Assembly: GCF_030817655.1 (NCBI RefSeq)
Contig: NZ_JAUSZM010000003.1
Location: 2,728,001-2,792,000 of the forward strand
Direction of reading: 5' to 3'
DNA length: 64,000 nt
Source of the DNA: Streptomyces sp. V4I2
GTDB taxonomy: Bacteria; Actinomycetota; Actinomycetes; Streptomycetales; Streptomycetaceae
Made by a program: the position numbers and the translations under genes. Below, in pieces: positions 53,655-64,000 of the stretch. A model generated the notes under the pieces. The model was not told the origin of the DNA, made no database searches, and saw only the letters and a program-made list of their open reading frames with translations. The stretch's first letter is position 1. Each line of letters begins with the position of its first letter.

Positions 53655-54923
53655 TCAGCGTGGGGCGTGAGCTGTCGTGGCGCCGTCGTCGGGCGCGACT
53701 ACAGATACGTCCGTCTTGAGCGCGGGTATCAGCGAGGCGACGGACAGAATGAAGAAGCCGGCCGCCAGCAGGGCCGGAGTGTTCAGGCCCCAGGCGGTGG
53801 CCACGGCACCGCCCAGCAGTGCGCCCAGGGGCGCACCGGCGACCGCCAGGGTCCGGAAGGCCGAACTGACCCGGCCCAGCAGCTCGGCGGGGCTGCGCTC
53901 CTGCATCAGCGTCCGCGTGTTGACGTTCCACACCATGCCCATGAACCCGAAGACAGCCATGGCGGCCGCCAGCGCGACCGTGCTGCGCACCGAGCCCATG
54001 ACGACGAGCGCGCCGGTCTGCACCGTCCCGGCGAGCAGCACCGCACGCACCTGTCCTAGGCGGGCGACGATCCGGCCGCTCGCCGCTCCCCCGGTCAGGC
54101 CGCCGACCGCGTACGCGGTCGTGGCCGCCGCGTACCCCGCCGTACCGGCGCCCAGCCAGCCGGTCACCAGGAAGACCAGACCGGCGATGAGGGCGCCGAC
54201 GCCGATGTTGCAGAGGGCCGTCGCTGCGCACAGCCCGCGCAGGACCCGGTCGCGCCGCAGGGTGCGCAGCCCTTCGGCGATCTCGCGGCGCAGGGTGCTG
54301 CCCGTCGGTCTCGGCGTCCGCTCGGGCACGGCGGTCGGCAGCGACGCGACCAGGGCGGCCGCCAAGAGGAAGGTCACCGCGTCGGCCCCGAAGGGCATCG
54401 CGGCGCCGACCACCAGCAACAGCGGCACGACGGGTCCGGCCACCAGTCCGCCCGCGATCTGCTGGCCGGTCATCAGGCGGGCGTTGGCGCTGCCGAGCGC
54501 CTCGCGGTCCACCAGGGCGGGCAGCAGGGCCGTGGCGGCGTTGTCGAAGAGCGTCTGCAGGGTGGTCAGGGCGAAGGCCAGCGCGATCAGCAGGTCGATC
54601 GAGGCGTGCCCGAACGCGACGGCCAGCGCGAAGCAGGCGACGAGCAGCCCTCGTACCGCATCCACCATCCACATGGCCCGCCGCTGGTCCACCCGGTCGG
54701 CGACGGCACCGCCGAGCAGCCCGAAAACGATCCACGGCAGATAACCGCAGGCGGTCACGGACGCGACGAGCAGCGGCTCGTCGGTCAGGGACACCGCAAG
54801 CAGGGGGAGCGCGGCGCCGCGCAGTGCGTCACCGAAGCTGGAGAGCACGGCGGCACTCCACAACCGCCCGAATCCCCCACGCCACGCGGGTGTACGCACG
54901 CCCGTCGCATCAGCCGTCGCCAC
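53655..54923 (-). CDS. MFS transporter
   Basis: 422 residues from a GTG with GAGGGGG upstream; about 10-12 membrane helices. Conserved loop [18 protein letters not shown] between helices 2 and 3 and the repeat [17 protein letters not shown] in the second half mark a drug-efflux-like major facilitator of the MFS_3/MdtG type. Substrate unknown. 52 bp upstream of pgi on the same strand. Confidence 0.9.
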   Translation of the reverse strand: MATADATGVRTPAWRGGFGRLWSAAVLSSFGDALRGAALPLLAVSLTDEPLLVASVTACGYLPWIVFGLLGGAVADRVDQRRAMWMVDAVRGLLVACFALAVAFGHASIDLLIALAFALTTLQTLFDNAATALLPALVDREALGSANARLMTGQQIAGGLVAGPVVPLLLVVGAAMPFGADAVTFLLAAALVASLPTAVPERTPRPTGSTLRREIAEGLRTLRRDRVLRGLCAATALCNIGVGALIAGLVFLVTGWLGAGTAGYAAATTAYAVGGLTGGAASGRIVARLGQVRAVLLAGTVQTGALVVMGSVRSTVALAAAMAVFGFMGMVWNVNTRTLMQERSPAELLGRVSSAFRTLAVAGAPLGALLGGAVATAWGLNTPALLAAGFFILSVASLIPALKTDVSVVAPDDGATTAHAPR

Positions 54924-55018
54924 CGTTCCCCCTCACGATTCGCCTGTTCACAAACCGTAGAGGGCACCACTGACAATCGGCCTCGGCGCGACAGCCGGCT
55001 CAGGGCGCCGAACAAGTC

Positions 55019-55046
55019 CGGCCGGGCATCCACGGATGCCCGGCCG
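55019..55046 (-). terminator. terminator after the rbpA-like gene
   Basis: CGGCCGGGCATCC (55019-55031) and GGATGCCCGGCCG (55034-55046) form a perfect 13-bp stem with a minimal loop, 11 bp after the stop at 55058. Confidence 0.85.
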
Positions 55047-55057
55047 TCTCTCAACTC

Positions 55058-55393
55058 CTAGATCTCGCCCCGCAGTTTGGCGAGCGCTTCGGCGAGGATC
55101 GCCTCGCCGTCCGCGTCGCTGCGCCGCTCCCGCACATAGGCGAGGTGCGTCTTGTAGGGCTCGGTGCGCGGTGGGTCCGGCGGGTTGTCCCGGTCCTGGC
55201 CTGCTGGAAAGCCGCAGCGCGGGCAGTCCCAGGTTTCGGGAACCTGCGCGTCGCTGGCGAAGCTGGGCACCGTTTCGTGCCCGTTGGAGCACCAGAAGGA
55301 GATGCGCAGCCGGGGCGCGGACTCGCCCCGCTCGGCCTCGCCCATCGGCCCCGCCCCGACCCGGCTTCCTCGGATCGCGTTGCCACTTGCCAC
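55058..55393 (-). CDS. rbpA: RbpA-family RNA-polymerase-binding protein (RbpB-like paralogue)
   Basis: 111 residues from a GTG. The family is recognised by RGSRVGAGPMGEAERGESAP, the zinc-binding CSNGHE...CPRCG pair and YKTHLAYVRERRSDADGEAIL. RbpA proteins bind RNA polymerase and principal sigma factors to activate transcription. Sequence style differs from the main RbpA known to me (which starts MSERALRGTR), so this is likely the second paralogue. Isolated, followed by a strong terminator. Confidence 0.85.
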   Translation of the reverse strand: MASGNAIRGSRVGAGPMGEAERGESAPRLRISFWCSNGHETVPSFASDAQVPETWDCPRCGFPAGQDRDNPPDPPRTEPYKTHLAYVRERRSDADGEAILAEALAKLRGEI

Positions 55394-55608
55394 GGTCGTA
55401 ACTCCCTGCGTGATGGTGCCGCAAAGCGAGTCGGCGTTTCGCTTCGCTGCGAGCGCCTCAGTCTACGTAAGGCCCAACGCGCGTCCAGTGATTCGAGTTA
55501 CAGCTCCCCTACACACAGACGCAAGCCCCATGATAGGCCGCGCTCAGGTGCGCGTACCGAACATGGGGCCTTACGTGCGGATCGGGCGTGCTGCGTGTGC
55601 GACGCTGA

Positions 55609-55845
55609 TCAGTTGTTCGCCTTCATCAGCAGGCCGAGCACGACAATGCACGCGAACCACAGCAGACCGACCACCACGGTGATGCGGTCGAGGTTGCGCT
55701 CGGCGACCGAGGAGCCACCGACGGACGACTGCATGCCGCCACCGAACATGTCGGAAAGGCCGCCGCCCTTGCCCTTGTGCATCAGCACCAGCAGCATCAT
55801 CAGCAGGCTGAAGACGATCAGGGCGATCGAGAACCCCATAACCAC
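55609..55845 (-). CDS. secG: SecG, protein-translocase subunit
   Basis: 78 residues from a GTG at 55845 (76 from the ATG at 55839). Two membrane helices flank the SecG loop (MHKGKGGGLSDMFGGGMQSS). Part of the SecYEG channel exporting the many secreted proteins of this window. Lies just after tpiA, an arrangement common in bacteria. Confidence 0.93.
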   Translation of the reverse strand: MVMGFSIALIVFSLLMMLLVLMHKGKGGGLSDMFGGGMQSSVGGSSVAERNLDRITVVVGLLWFACIVVLGLLMKANN

Positions 55846-55879
55846 GGCTGGACCAACTTCCTCGGATCTGGACAGACGA

Positions 55880-55907
55880 CGGGGCACAGCGACAGCGCTG
55901 TGCCCCG
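55880..55907 (-). terminator. terminator after tpiA
   Basis: CGGGGCACAGCG and CGCTGTGCCCCG form a 12-bp stem with a 4-nt loop, 33 bp after the tpiA stop and ahead of secG. Confidence 0.8.
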
Positions 55908-55939
55908 CAAGAGTACGACGTTCCGCTGCTACCGCATAC

Positions 55940-56731
55940 TCACTGGTCGCGGAAGCGCGCGATCTTGACGAACTCCTCCGCGTCCAGCGAGGCACCGCCG
56001 ACGAGGGCGCCGTCGATGTCCGCCTGGGCCATGATCTCGGCGACGTTGCCGGACTTCACGGAGCCGCCGTACTGGATGCGGACCTTGTCGGCCAGCTCCT
56101 GCGTGTACAGCTCGGCGAGCTTGCCGCGGATGGCCGCGCAGACCTCCTGCGCGTCCTCGGCGCCGCAGACCTTGCCGGTGCCGATGGCCCACACGGGCTC
56201 GTAGGCGACCACCACGGACTCGGCCTGCTCGGCCGGGATGTCCTTGAGGCCGCCCTCGACCTGGGTGAGCGTGTGGGTGACGTGGTTGCCCGCCTCGCGG
56301 ACGTCCAGCTCCTCGCCGACGCACAGGATCGGGGTCAGGCCGTGCTTGTAGGCGGCCTTGACCTTGGCGTTCACCACGTCGTCGGTCTCGTTGTGGTACT
56401 GGCGGCGCTCGGAGTGCCCGATCGCCACGTACGTGCACTTCAGCTTGGCCAGCATCGAGCCGGAGATCTCGCCGGTGTAGGCACCGGAGTCGTGCGCCGA
56501 GATGTCCTGGGCGCCGTACTTGATCTTGAGCTTGTCGCCGTCGACCAGGGTCTGCACGGAGCGCAGGTCGGTGAAGGGCGGCAGGACGGCGACCTCGACG
56601 GCGTCGTAGTCCTTGTCGGCCAGGGCGAAGGCGAGCTTCTGGACGTGCGCGATGGCCTCGAGGTGGTTGAGGTTCATCTTCCAGTTGCCGGCCATCAGCG
56701 GCGTGCGCCCCGAAGAAGTAGATGCAGCCAT
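55940..56731 (-). CDS. tpiA: triosephosphate isomerase
   Basis: 263 residues. Catalytic features GNWKMN, IGHSERR (electrophilic His), [12 protein letters not shown] (catalytic Glu) and [16 protein letters not shown] of the ribosome site lies in the last codons of pgk. 6 bp from pgk: one operon. Confidence 0.97.
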   Translation of the reverse strand: MAASTSSGRTPLMAGNWKMNLNHLEAIAHVQKLAFALADKDYDAVEVAVLPPFTDLRSVQTLVDGDKLKIKYGAQDISAHDSGAYTGEISGSMLAKLKCTYVAIGHSERRQYHNETDDVVNAKVKAAYKHGLTPILCVGEELDVREAGNHVTHTLTQVEGGLKDIPAEQAESVVVAYEPVWAIGTGKVCGAEDAQEVCAAIRGKLAELYTQELADKVRIQYGGSVKSGNVAEIMAQADIDGALVGGASLDAEEFVKIARFRDQ

Positions 56732-56737
56732 TAAGGG

Positions 56738-57949
56738 TCAGTCCTCCAGTGCGGCGAGGCCGGGGAGCGTCTTGCCCTCGAGGTATTCGAGGGAGGCGCC
56801 GCCGCCGGTCGAGATGTGGCCGAATGCGTTCTCGTCGAAGCCCAGGATGCGGACGGCCGCGGCGGAGTCGCCACCGCCGACGACCGTGAAGCCCGGGGAG
56901 TCGAGGAGGGCCTGGGCGACCGCCTTGGTGCCCTCGGCGTAGTCGGGGTGCTCGAAGACGCCCATGGGGCCGTTCCAGAAGACGGTGGCGGCGTCGGCGA
57001 GCTTCGAGGCGTACAGCTTGCGGGTCTGCGGACCGATGTCCAGGCCCAGCTGGTCGGCGGGGATGGCGTCCGCGGCGACGGTGTTGGGGTTCGCCGGCGC
57101 CTTGGTCTTCAGGTCCGGGAAGTCGGTGGAGGTCAGCACGTCGACGGGCAGGACCAGTTCGACGCCGTTCTTCTCCGCCCGCTCGATGTACTCCTGGACG
57201 ACCGGGATCTGGTCCTCCTGGAGGAGGGAGGCGCCGACCTCGTACCCCTTGGCCTTGAGGAAGGTGAACACCATGCCGCCGCCGATGAGGAGGCGGTCCG
57301 CCTTGCCGAGCAGCTGGTCGATGACGGCGAGTTTGTCGGAGACCTTGGAGCCGCCGAGGGCGACGACGTACGGGCGCTTGACGTCCTCGGTGAGTTTCTT
57401 CAGGACGCCGACCTCGGTGGCGATGAGGTAGCCGGCCGCGTGCGGAAGGCGGGCCGGGAGGTCGAAGACCGAGGCGTGCTTGCGGTGCACCGCGCCGAAG
57501 CCGTCACCGACGTACACGTCCGCGAGGGCGGCGAGCTGGTCGGCGAAGGCGCCGCGCTCGGCGTCGTCCTTGCTCGTCTCGCCGGCGTTGAAGCGCAGGT
57601 TCTCGATGACGGCGACCTGGCCGTCGGCGAGGCCGGCGACGGTCGACTGGGCGGACTCGCCGACCGTGTCCGTCGCGAACGCCACCTCGGCGCCCAGGAG
57701 TTCACCGAGACGCGCGGCGGCCGGGCCGAGCGAGAAGGCCGGGTCCGGGGCGCCCTTGGGGCGGCCCAGGTGCGAGGCGACGACCACCCGTGCGCCTGCC
57801 TCCGCGAGGGCCTTGACGGTGGGCAGGACGGCGCGGATGCGGCCGTCGTCGGTGATGGTCGTGCCGTCCAGCGGCACGTTCAGGTCGGCGCGGACGAAGA
57901 CCCGCCGGCCCGTGACGCCTTCGGCGAGAAGTTCGTCGATCGTCTTCAT
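56738..57949 (-). CDS. pgk: phosphoglycerate kinase
   Basis: 403 residues, standard length. N-terminal RVFVRADLNVPLDG, SHLGRPKGAPD and the ATP-site EHPDYAEGTKAVA / VVGGGDSAAAV are intact. Converts 1,3-bisphosphoglycerate to 3-phosphoglycerate with ATP formation. A terminator separates it from gap, so pgk-tpiA is probably transcribed on its own. Confidence 0.97.
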   Translation of the reverse strand: MKTIDELLAEGVTGRRVFVRADLNVPLDGTTITDDGRIRAVLPTVKALAEAGARVVVASHLGRPKGAPDPAFSLGPAAARLGELLGAEVAFATDTVGESAQSTVAGLADGQVAVIENLRFNAGETSKDDAERGAFADQLAALADVYVGDGFGAVHRKHASVFDLPARLPHAAGYLIATEVGVLKKLTEDVKRPYVVALGGSKVSDKLAVIDQLLGKADRLLIGGGMVFTFLKAKGYEVGASLLQEDQIPVVQEYIERAEKNGVELVLPVDVLTSTDFPDLKTKAPANPNTVAADAIPADQLGLDIGPQTRKLYASKLADAATVFWNGPMGVFEHPDYAEGTKAVAQALLDSPGFTVVGGGDSAAAVRILGFDENAFGHISTGGGASLEYLEGKTLPGLAALED

Positions 57950-58014
57950 TGAGGGGACTCCTGAGGAGGGCTCGTGATGCTCGTGATCGTAAGAGGGCTG
58001 GTCCGTACGTGAGT

Positions 58015-58054
58015 CAGGGCTCGGGCAGCGCGTCCCTGCGCTGCCCGAGCCCTG
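58015..58054 (-). terminator. terminator after gap
   Basis: Perfect 16-bp stem (58015-58030 with 58039-58054, core GGGCTCGGGCAGCG) and 8-nt loop, 30 bp after the gap stop and before pgk. Confidence 0.88.
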
Positions 58055-58083
58055 TTCTCACATCAAAGTGCCTGCTCTGTGGA

Positions 58084-59160
<1,077 letters not shown>

Positions 59161-59218
59161 CTACGACCCTACCTCCCTGACGGCTCCGGAGTGACATCGA
59201 GACGCCCCATACACGGCA

Positions 59219-59256
59219 GGGCGGCCCGTACCCGCCAGTAGGGGTACGGACCGCCC
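59219..59256 (-). terminator. terminator after the carboxypeptidase gene
   Basis: GGGCGGCCCGTACCC (59219-59233) pairs with GGGTACGGACCGCCC (59242-59256) with one mismatch that becomes G-U in minus-strand RNA. It lies 63 bp past the stop at 59319. Confidence 0.75.
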
Positions 59257-59318
59257 GGGCCCGAAGCCGGATCACCCGATGTGATCATGACCGATCACAC
59301 GCGGTTGACCAGGCAGAT

Positions 59319-62270
59319 TCACCCGTCGAGGGCCGCGAGTGCCTTCTTCACCAGAGCCCTCCGTTCGGCCGCCGAGGCGACGTGCTCCAGGCCGAAACCC
59401 AGCAGCACCGTGTCGTCCGTGGTGACCGCTCCGTACGTCTGGAAGAGCGCCCCGGTGCGCGCCCAGTCCTTGAGCACCGCCGGGCTGCCCGCGGGCGGCC
59501 CGGTCACGCTCCAGACGCCCAGCGACGTCTCGAAGCCCTCGGTCTGGGTGGCGGTACCGCCGACGACCAGCGAGGCATCGTCGGCGAGGACGCCGTGGCC
59601 GCCGCTGCCCGGGTCGGTGACGTAGCTGATCGAGACCTCGACCGACTTTCCGGCGTACGCGCTCAGGTCGAAGTTCACCTGCTGCCAGCCGCTGGAGGCG
59701 CCGGTGAGGGCGTTCCACGCGCCGGTGGTACCGGTCGCGGTGCAGCCGTCGGCCGCCACGGTCAGATAGTGCTCGAGCTGGGGGTGCTCCCCTACGTAGT
59801 ACCCGGCCTCGCAGTCCGCGGGCACGGTGGCGCGGGTGGCACCGCCCGCCTCCGGGAGCGTGGTCCAGTCGTCGGCCCCGGTGGTGTGGGCCTCGACCAG
59901 TACGTTGTCGTAGCCGGGCTCGGTGTCCCACAGCAGCTGAGTGCGGAGCGTGGGCTTGTCGGCCGCGCTCACCCCGGTGAGGTCGACGGTCCGAGTGAGC
60001 CGCTTGTACGCGTCGTCGGTGTGGACGGCCGCGGCCATGGAGGAGCCCGCGTAGGGCCCGTACGGGTTGACCGTCCCGGCGAACTGGCCCGCGCCCGCAC
60101 TCGCGAACTGCGGGTACGTGTCCGTCGGCAACTCGTCGGACGTCACGCCGTACGTCCCTGCCCGGTCCAGGGGGTTGCCGACCGCGGGGCCGAACGCGCC
60201 CGTGAAGCCGGCGAGCTTGCCGGAGCCGGTGAAGCCGGTGGCCCCGGGGGTCGACGTACGTGTGTAGGCGCCCAGGTAGTACTGGCTGAAGTCGTTCGAC
60301 AGGGTGCCGCCGCCGAGGTCGACGCTGCCTCCGGCCAGCTCGCCCGCCTCGACCAGCTTGCCGCCCTCGTTCAGGAAGGCGCGCAGCTGCAGCTGGGTGG
60401 CGACGCCCGGTGTGCTCGCCCCGGTGTAGTGGACGACCGTGTCGAAGTGGCTCAGCACGCCGAGCGCGTCGGGCGCGCCATGGGTGGCGACGTCCCACAC
60501 CAGCGCCTTGCGGCCGTTCGCCTTCAGCGCGTCGACGTACGTCTGCGCCTGCGTGGCGGTCGCGCCCTCCTCGGCGACGACGAGGACATCCGCGCGGGGC
60601 CGTTCGGCCACGGTGTAGGTGAAGCGCTCGCTGGAGACCTTCTTGCCGCTCTTCGTCTCGCCGGTGAACCACACCTCGACCTTGTCGCCCGGGTCGCCGT
60701 CCTGGACCTTGGCCCGGTACTCGTCGAAGTGGAGGTTGTCGTCACCGCCGTACGTCTCGCCGCCCTTCCACGCCCTGAGCGCCATGTCCTCCGTACGTCC
60801 GCCGTTGACGCGGTACTTGAGCTCCTTGTCACGCACGGACTTCCGTACGACGACCGAGACCTCCTGGTCCGCTCCGCGCGAGTACGACGTCGAGAACGCG
60901 GCCGGGGTGAAGTCGGCGGCGCTCAGGCCGACCGCGGACTTCGGCTGGTCGGGCCTGGCGGCGGACTCGGCGAGGGAGAGCGCGAACGGGATGTTCTTGG
61001 CGAACTCCTGCTGGATCAGCGTCTCGTCGTCCGGGAAGGTGAAGATCGACAGGCAGTCGGCCGGCTCCCAGGCGTCGTTCGGGTCGACGTTCGAGGCGGT
61101 CTGGCAGGTCGACATCTCGGGGGTGAACATCGCCATGCCGTTGACGTTCGCCGCGTGGCCGTCGGCCTCGCCGTTGGTGGTGTACAGCTCCGAGGAGACT
61201 TGCGGGTGGTAGCCCGGGATCGCGGAGTTCTCCGGGGTGCCGGCGAGTGCCTCGTAGAGGACGTCGTCCGGGGTGGGCGTGGCGACCTGCCAGCCGACTC
61301 CGTAGAGAAGGAGTTCGGCGGCGGAGTGGTAGTTGATGCCGTACTCGAAGCCGATGCGCCGCTCGAAGGCGTCCAGTGCCTGGGTCTCGGGCTCGGATCC
61401 GGGGGCTGCGCCGCGGTAGGTCTGGCTGGTGGGGCTGGGGGACGAGCCCTCGTTGTCGTAGCCCCACTTGTAGGCGAAGTTGCGGTTGAGGTCGACACCG
61501 TCGCCGGTGGTGATGGCGCCGTCGCCGTTGTTGTCGCGCAGGTTCTTGCGCCACAGGCGGTTGTCGGAGTTCTGGAAGGTGTAGTCATAGCCGTCGGGGT
61601 TGGCCGACAGCACGAACCACAGCTCGGTCGAGTCGACGAGCTTCTTGATCTTCTTGTCCGTCTTGTAGTTGTCCAGGTAGTGGTGCATCAGCCGGCGGGT
61701 CATCTCCGGCGTGATCCACTCGCGCGCGTGCTGGTTGGACAGGTACAGGACGGACGGCTTGGAGCCGTCCTTGGACTTCTTGGCGCCCTTGGTCATCTTC
61801 AGCGCCAGGATGTCCTGGCCGTTGACCGTTTTGCCGATGGAGACGACCTTGGTGAGGTCGGGGTTCTCCTGCCCGGCCTTGACGATCTCCTCCTTCAGGC
61901 CGCCTTTCCCGCTGTAGGGGCGGAACACGCCCTCGGCGGCTGCCTCGACGCGGTTCTCGGCCTTGGCGGACAGCTTGTGCTCGGTGAGGTCGACGCCCTG
62001 GTCCTCGAGCTTTTCGGCCTGCTGGTCGGTGAGGTAGACCTCGACCGTGGCCTCGCCCTTCTCGGGTACCTGCTCACCGAGTTCGTGGCCGTCCTGGCCG
62101 GACGCGAGCAGCAGGGGTACCTGCTTCTGTGTCACGTCAGCGCGGAAGACCTTGACCTCGTTCGGATCGGGAGAACCTTCGCTCCCTGCGGCCTGGGCGA
62201 TGGGTGCGATTCCCGCACCGCCCAGCAGGAGCGCGCCAACAGCGAGGATCGGTCTCGCTTTTCGTCTCAT
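59319..62270 (-). CDS. large secreted M14 zinc carboxypeptidase
   Basis: 983 residues. Signal peptide ends near AQAAG. A ~110-residue propeptide-like region precedes the M14 domain: NQHAREWITPEM (zinc His and Glu), DLNRNFAYKW, and INYHSAAEL (zinc His), with catalytic Glu probably in FTPEMSTCQ. The remaining ~500 residues are Gly/Thr-rich, beta-sandwich-like, with an immune-inhibitor-A/MAM-like segment near SSGWQQVNFDLSAYAG. It removes C-terminal residues from extracellular peptides. Confidence 0.88.
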   Translation of the reverse strand: MRRKARPILAVGALLLGGAGIAPIAQAAGSEGSPDPNEVKVFRADVTQKQVPLLLASGQDGHELGEQVPEKGEATVEVYLTDQQAEKLEDQGVDLTEHKLSAKAENRVEAAAEGVFRPYSGKGGLKEEIVKAGQENPDLTKVVSIGKTVNGQDILALKMTKGAKKSKDGSKPSVLYLSNQHAREWITPEMTRRLMHHYLDNYKTDKKIKKLVDSTELWFVLSANPDGYDYTFQNSDNRLWRKNLRDNNGDGAITTGDGVDLNRNFAYKWGYDNEGSSPSPTSQTYRGAAPGSEPETQALDAFERRIGFEYGINYHSAAELLLYGVGWQVATPTPDDVLYEALAGTPENSAIPGYHPQVSSELYTTNGEADGHAANVNGMAMFTPEMSTCQTASNVDPNDAWEPADCLSIFTFPDDETLIQQEFAKNIPFALSLAESAARPDQPKSAVGLSAADFTPAAFSTSYSRGADQEVSVVVRKSVRDKELKYRVNGGRTEDMALRAWKGGETYGGDDNLHFDEYRAKVQDGDPGDKVEVWFTGETKSGKKVSSERFTYTVAERPRADVLVVAEEGATATQAQTYVDALKANGRKALVWDVATHGAPDALGVLSHFDTVVHYTGASTPGVATQLQLRAFLNEGGKLVEAGELAGGSVDLGGGTLSNDFSQYYLGAYTRTSTPGATGFTGSGKLAGFTGAFGPAVGNPLDRAGTYGVTSDELPTDTYPQFASAGAGQFAGTVNPYGPYAGSSMAAAVHTDDAYKRLTRTVDLTGVSAADKPTLRTQLLWDTEPGYDNVLVEAHTTGADDWTTLPEAGGATRATVPADCEAGYYVGEHPQLEHYLTVAADGCTATGTTGAWNALTGASSGWQQVNFDLSAYAGKSVEVSISYVTDPGSGGHGVLADDASLVVGGTATQTEGFETSLGVWSVTGPPAGSPAVLKDWARTGALFQTYGAVTTDDTVLLGFGLEHVASAAERRALVKKALAALDG

Positions 62271-62362
62271 GAACCCCCCTAGCAGTGGTTCGCCACTCGG
62301 CGAACAGATGCCAGGCTCATGTCACTCCATGATCCAGTCAAGGGTGCCTCAACGACACGCAA

Positions 62363-62403
62363 ACGCCGGTGCCGATCACCCAAGTGGGCGTCGGCACCGG
62401 CGT
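62363..62403 (-). terminator. terminator after whiA
   Basis: ACGCCGGTGCCGA (62363-62375) pairs perfectly with TCGGCACCGGCGT (62391-62403), 20 bp past the whiA stop. Confidence 0.85.
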
Positions 62404-62422
62404 GTTGCGCTGAAGGCGGGGC

Positions 62423-63412
62423 TCACCCCACGAGGTTGTCCGCCATCTCCTCGGTGATGCTGGACTCGGTGCCCGGGATGCCGAGGTCCTGGGCCCGCTT
62501 GTCGGCCATCGCCAGCAGGCGGCGGATACGGCCCGCGACGGCGTCCTTGGTCAGCGGCGGGTCGGCGAGCGCGCCCAGTTCCTCCAGGGAGGCCTGCTTG
62601 TGGTCCATGCGCAGCCGGCCGGCAGCGGCCAGGTGCTCGGGAACGTCGTCGGCGAGGATCTCCAGGGCGCGCTGGACGCGGGCACCGGCGGCGACGGCCG
62701 CGCGCGCGGAGCGGCGCAGGTTGGCGTCGTCGAAGTTGGCGAGACGGTTCGCCGTGGCCCGCACCTCGCGGCGCATCCGGCGCTCCTCCCACGCCAGCAC
62801 GGACTCGTGCGCGCCGAGCCGGGTCAACAGCGCACCGATCGCGTCACCGTCACGGACCACGACCCGGTCCACTCCCCGCACCTCGCGGGCCTTCGCGGCG
62901 ATCGACAGCCGACGGGCGGCGCCGACCAGGGCGAGCGCCGCCTCGGGGCCGGGGCAGGTCACCTCCAGGGAGGAGGAGCGGCCCGGCTCGGTGAGCGAGC
63001 CGTGCGCCAGGAACGCGCCGCGCCAGGCCGCCTCCGCGTCACAGGTGGCTCCGGAGACGACCTGCGGGGGCAGGCCGCGGATCGGGCGGCCCCGGCCGTC
63101 GACCAGGCCGGTCTGCCGGGCCAGCTGGTCACCGCCGGCGACCACCCGTACGACGTAGCGCGAGCCGCGGCGCAGTCCGCCCGGCGCCATCACGATCAGC
63201 TCGGAGCTGTGGCCGAAGATCTCCAGGATGTCCCGCTTGAGGCGGCGGGCCGCCATCGCGGTGTCCAGCTCCGCCTCGATCACGATGCGCCCGCTCACCA
63301 GGTGGAGGCCGCCGGCGAACCGCAGAATGGCGGAGACCTCCGCCTTCCTGCAGCAGGTACGGGTGACGGGGAGTCGGGAGATCTCGTCCTTCACCGCTGC
63401 CGTCATCGCCAT
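62423..63412 (-). CDS. whiA: WhiA sporulation transcription regulator
   Basis: 329 residues from the ATG at 63412 with GAAGGA seven bases upstream. N-terminal half is the homing-endonuclease-like fold ([19 protein letters not shown]), C-terminal half carries the helix-turn-helix ([20 protein letters not shown], then [15 protein letters not shown]). It activates sporulation septation genes with WhiB. Overlaps the yvcK end by 10 bp. Confidence 0.96.
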   Translation of the reverse strand: MAMTAAVKDEISRLPVTRTCCRKAEVSAILRFAGGLHLVSGRIVIEAELDTAMAARRLKRDILEIFGHSSELIVMAPGGLRRGSRYVVRVVAGGDQLARQTGLVDGRGRPIRGLPPQVVSGATCDAEAAWRGAFLAHGSLTEPGRSSSLEVTCPGPEAALALVGAARRLSIAAKAREVRGVDRVVVRDGDAIGALLTRLGAHESVLAWEERRMRREVRATANRLANFDDANLRRSARAAVAAGARVQRALEILADDVPEHLAAAGRLRMDHKQASLEELGALADPPLTKDAVAGRIRRLLAMADKRAQDLGIPGTESSITEEMADNLVG

Positions 63413-64000
63413 GGGCCGATCCTTCCATGCATCCGAAAAATACGGTCGTACGCGGCGGCCAACAGCTCCGGGTCGTGCCGAGGAGTTCCGTCCCTCCGGG
63501 CGACCGGGGCCAGCTCGACCGCGGCACCGAGCCGCTTGGCGGCCTCGATGAGCACATCACGGTCGGGCACGGCGGCCTCGTCGGCCAGCACCACGTCCAG
63601 GGCGAGTTTAGGGGCGTGTCGTCCCAAAACCTCCAAATGACGCTGCGGGGAGAAGCCATCGGTTTCTCCGGGCTGCGGGGCGAGGTTCAGGGAGAGGACC
63701 CGGCGCGCCTTCGTCTGGGTGAGCGCGTCCAGGAGGTCGGGCACGAGCAGGTGCGGGATCACCGAGGAGAACCAGGAGCCGGGACCGAGGACCACCCAGT
63801 CCGCGTCGAGGACGGCCGCCACCGCCTCCGGCACCGCGGGCGGGTCGTGCGGCACCACGTGCACGGACTGCACCTCGCCGGGCGTGAGGGCGACGGTCGC
63901 CTGTCCCCGTACGGTGTCGACGTCCTCCGGGCGGTCCGGGTCGTGGCCCTTGACCAGGGCCTGGAGCTCCAGCGGTACGGCGGACATGGGCAGCACGCGC
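63403..64000 (-). CDS. yvcK: YvcK/CofD-like (GlmR) protein, C-terminal part
   Basis: About 199 C-terminal codons; the 5' end lies outside the window. Family signature [19 protein letters not shown]. YvcK proteins bind UDP-sugars and link carbon metabolism to cell-wall synthesis. The order yvcK-whiA is standard in actinobacteria and firmicutes. Confidence 0.92.
   Translation of the reverse strand, partial: RVLPMSAVPLELQALVKGHDPDRPEDVDTVRGQATVALTPGEVQSVHVVPHDPPAVPEAVAAVLDADWVVLGPGSWFSSVIPHLLVPDLLDALTQTKARRVLSLNLAPQPGETDGFSPQRHLEVLGRHAPKLALDVVLADEAAVPDRDVLIEAAKRLGAAVELAPVARRDGTPRHDPELLAAAYDRIFRMHGRIGPWR

Noticed and set aside
59319..62282. Very long plus-strand open frame antisense to the carboxypeptidase
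   Set aside because: Long antisense frames are expected in high-G+C DNA; the minus strand encodes an unmistakable M14 protein.

Overview
The window is a chromosomal segment of a high-G+C actinomycete, almost certainly a Streptomyces. Codon third positions are nearly always G or C, GTG and TTG starts are frequent, several genes look leaderless, and the sporulation regulator gene whiA, a SufR-controlled suf operon and streptogrisin- and RbpA-type proteins are present. No rRNA, tRNA, CRISPR array or intact insertion sequence was seen.

Layout. The left part (1-14.7 kb) is accessory and secretory: a truncated Tat-exported PhoX phosphatase gene with a PHO-box-like site, then a tightly coupled five-gene operon (466-4369) encoding a 62-residue peptide, one unrecognised protein, two paralogous unrecognised proteins and a non-exported SxxK serine hydrolase. 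This operon resembles a ribosomally made peptide locus without any recognised maturase and is the best candidate for an undescribed system. Then come a streptogrisin-like protease, PhoD phosphatase, a secreted nuclease, an ArsR/SRPBCC pair, a tandem ABM protein and a YihY membrane protein. From 14.9 to 24.9 kb there are small membrane proteins, a Cys-rich protein coupled to an easily missed 45-residue gene, dapA and dapD of lysine/DAP synthesis, two ECF-type sigma factors each coupled to a membrane-anchored partner, a TetR/SMR efflux pair and an AbfB-type lectin-like protein.

24.9-31.5 kb is the complete suf Fe-S assembly operon (sufR-sufB-sufD-Rieske ferredoxin-sufC-sufS-sufU-sufT, minus strand) with a SufR-type operator overlapping the first start codon. 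After an AAC(3)-like gene and an ABC drug-type exporter there is a block of a debranching enzyme, a glycosyltransferase and a large STAND NTPase with TPRs (34.3-40.5 kb). It interrupts what is, from memory of other Streptomyces, a usually contiguous stretch leading to haem A synthesis (ctaA, ctaB).

44.7-59.1 kb is a central-carbon cluster: tkt-tal-zwf-opcA-pgl (pentose phosphate, plus strand), and pgi, tpiA, pgk, gap (glycolysis, minus strand), with secG and an RbpA-family RNA-polymerase-binding protein embedded. A truncated FAD-oxidase remnant lies between pgl and pgi. The right end carries a large secreted M14 carboxypeptidase, whiA and the 3' part of yvcK. Strong hairpin terminators separate most transcription units. 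Positions of starts, operators and promoters are read by eye and not tested.
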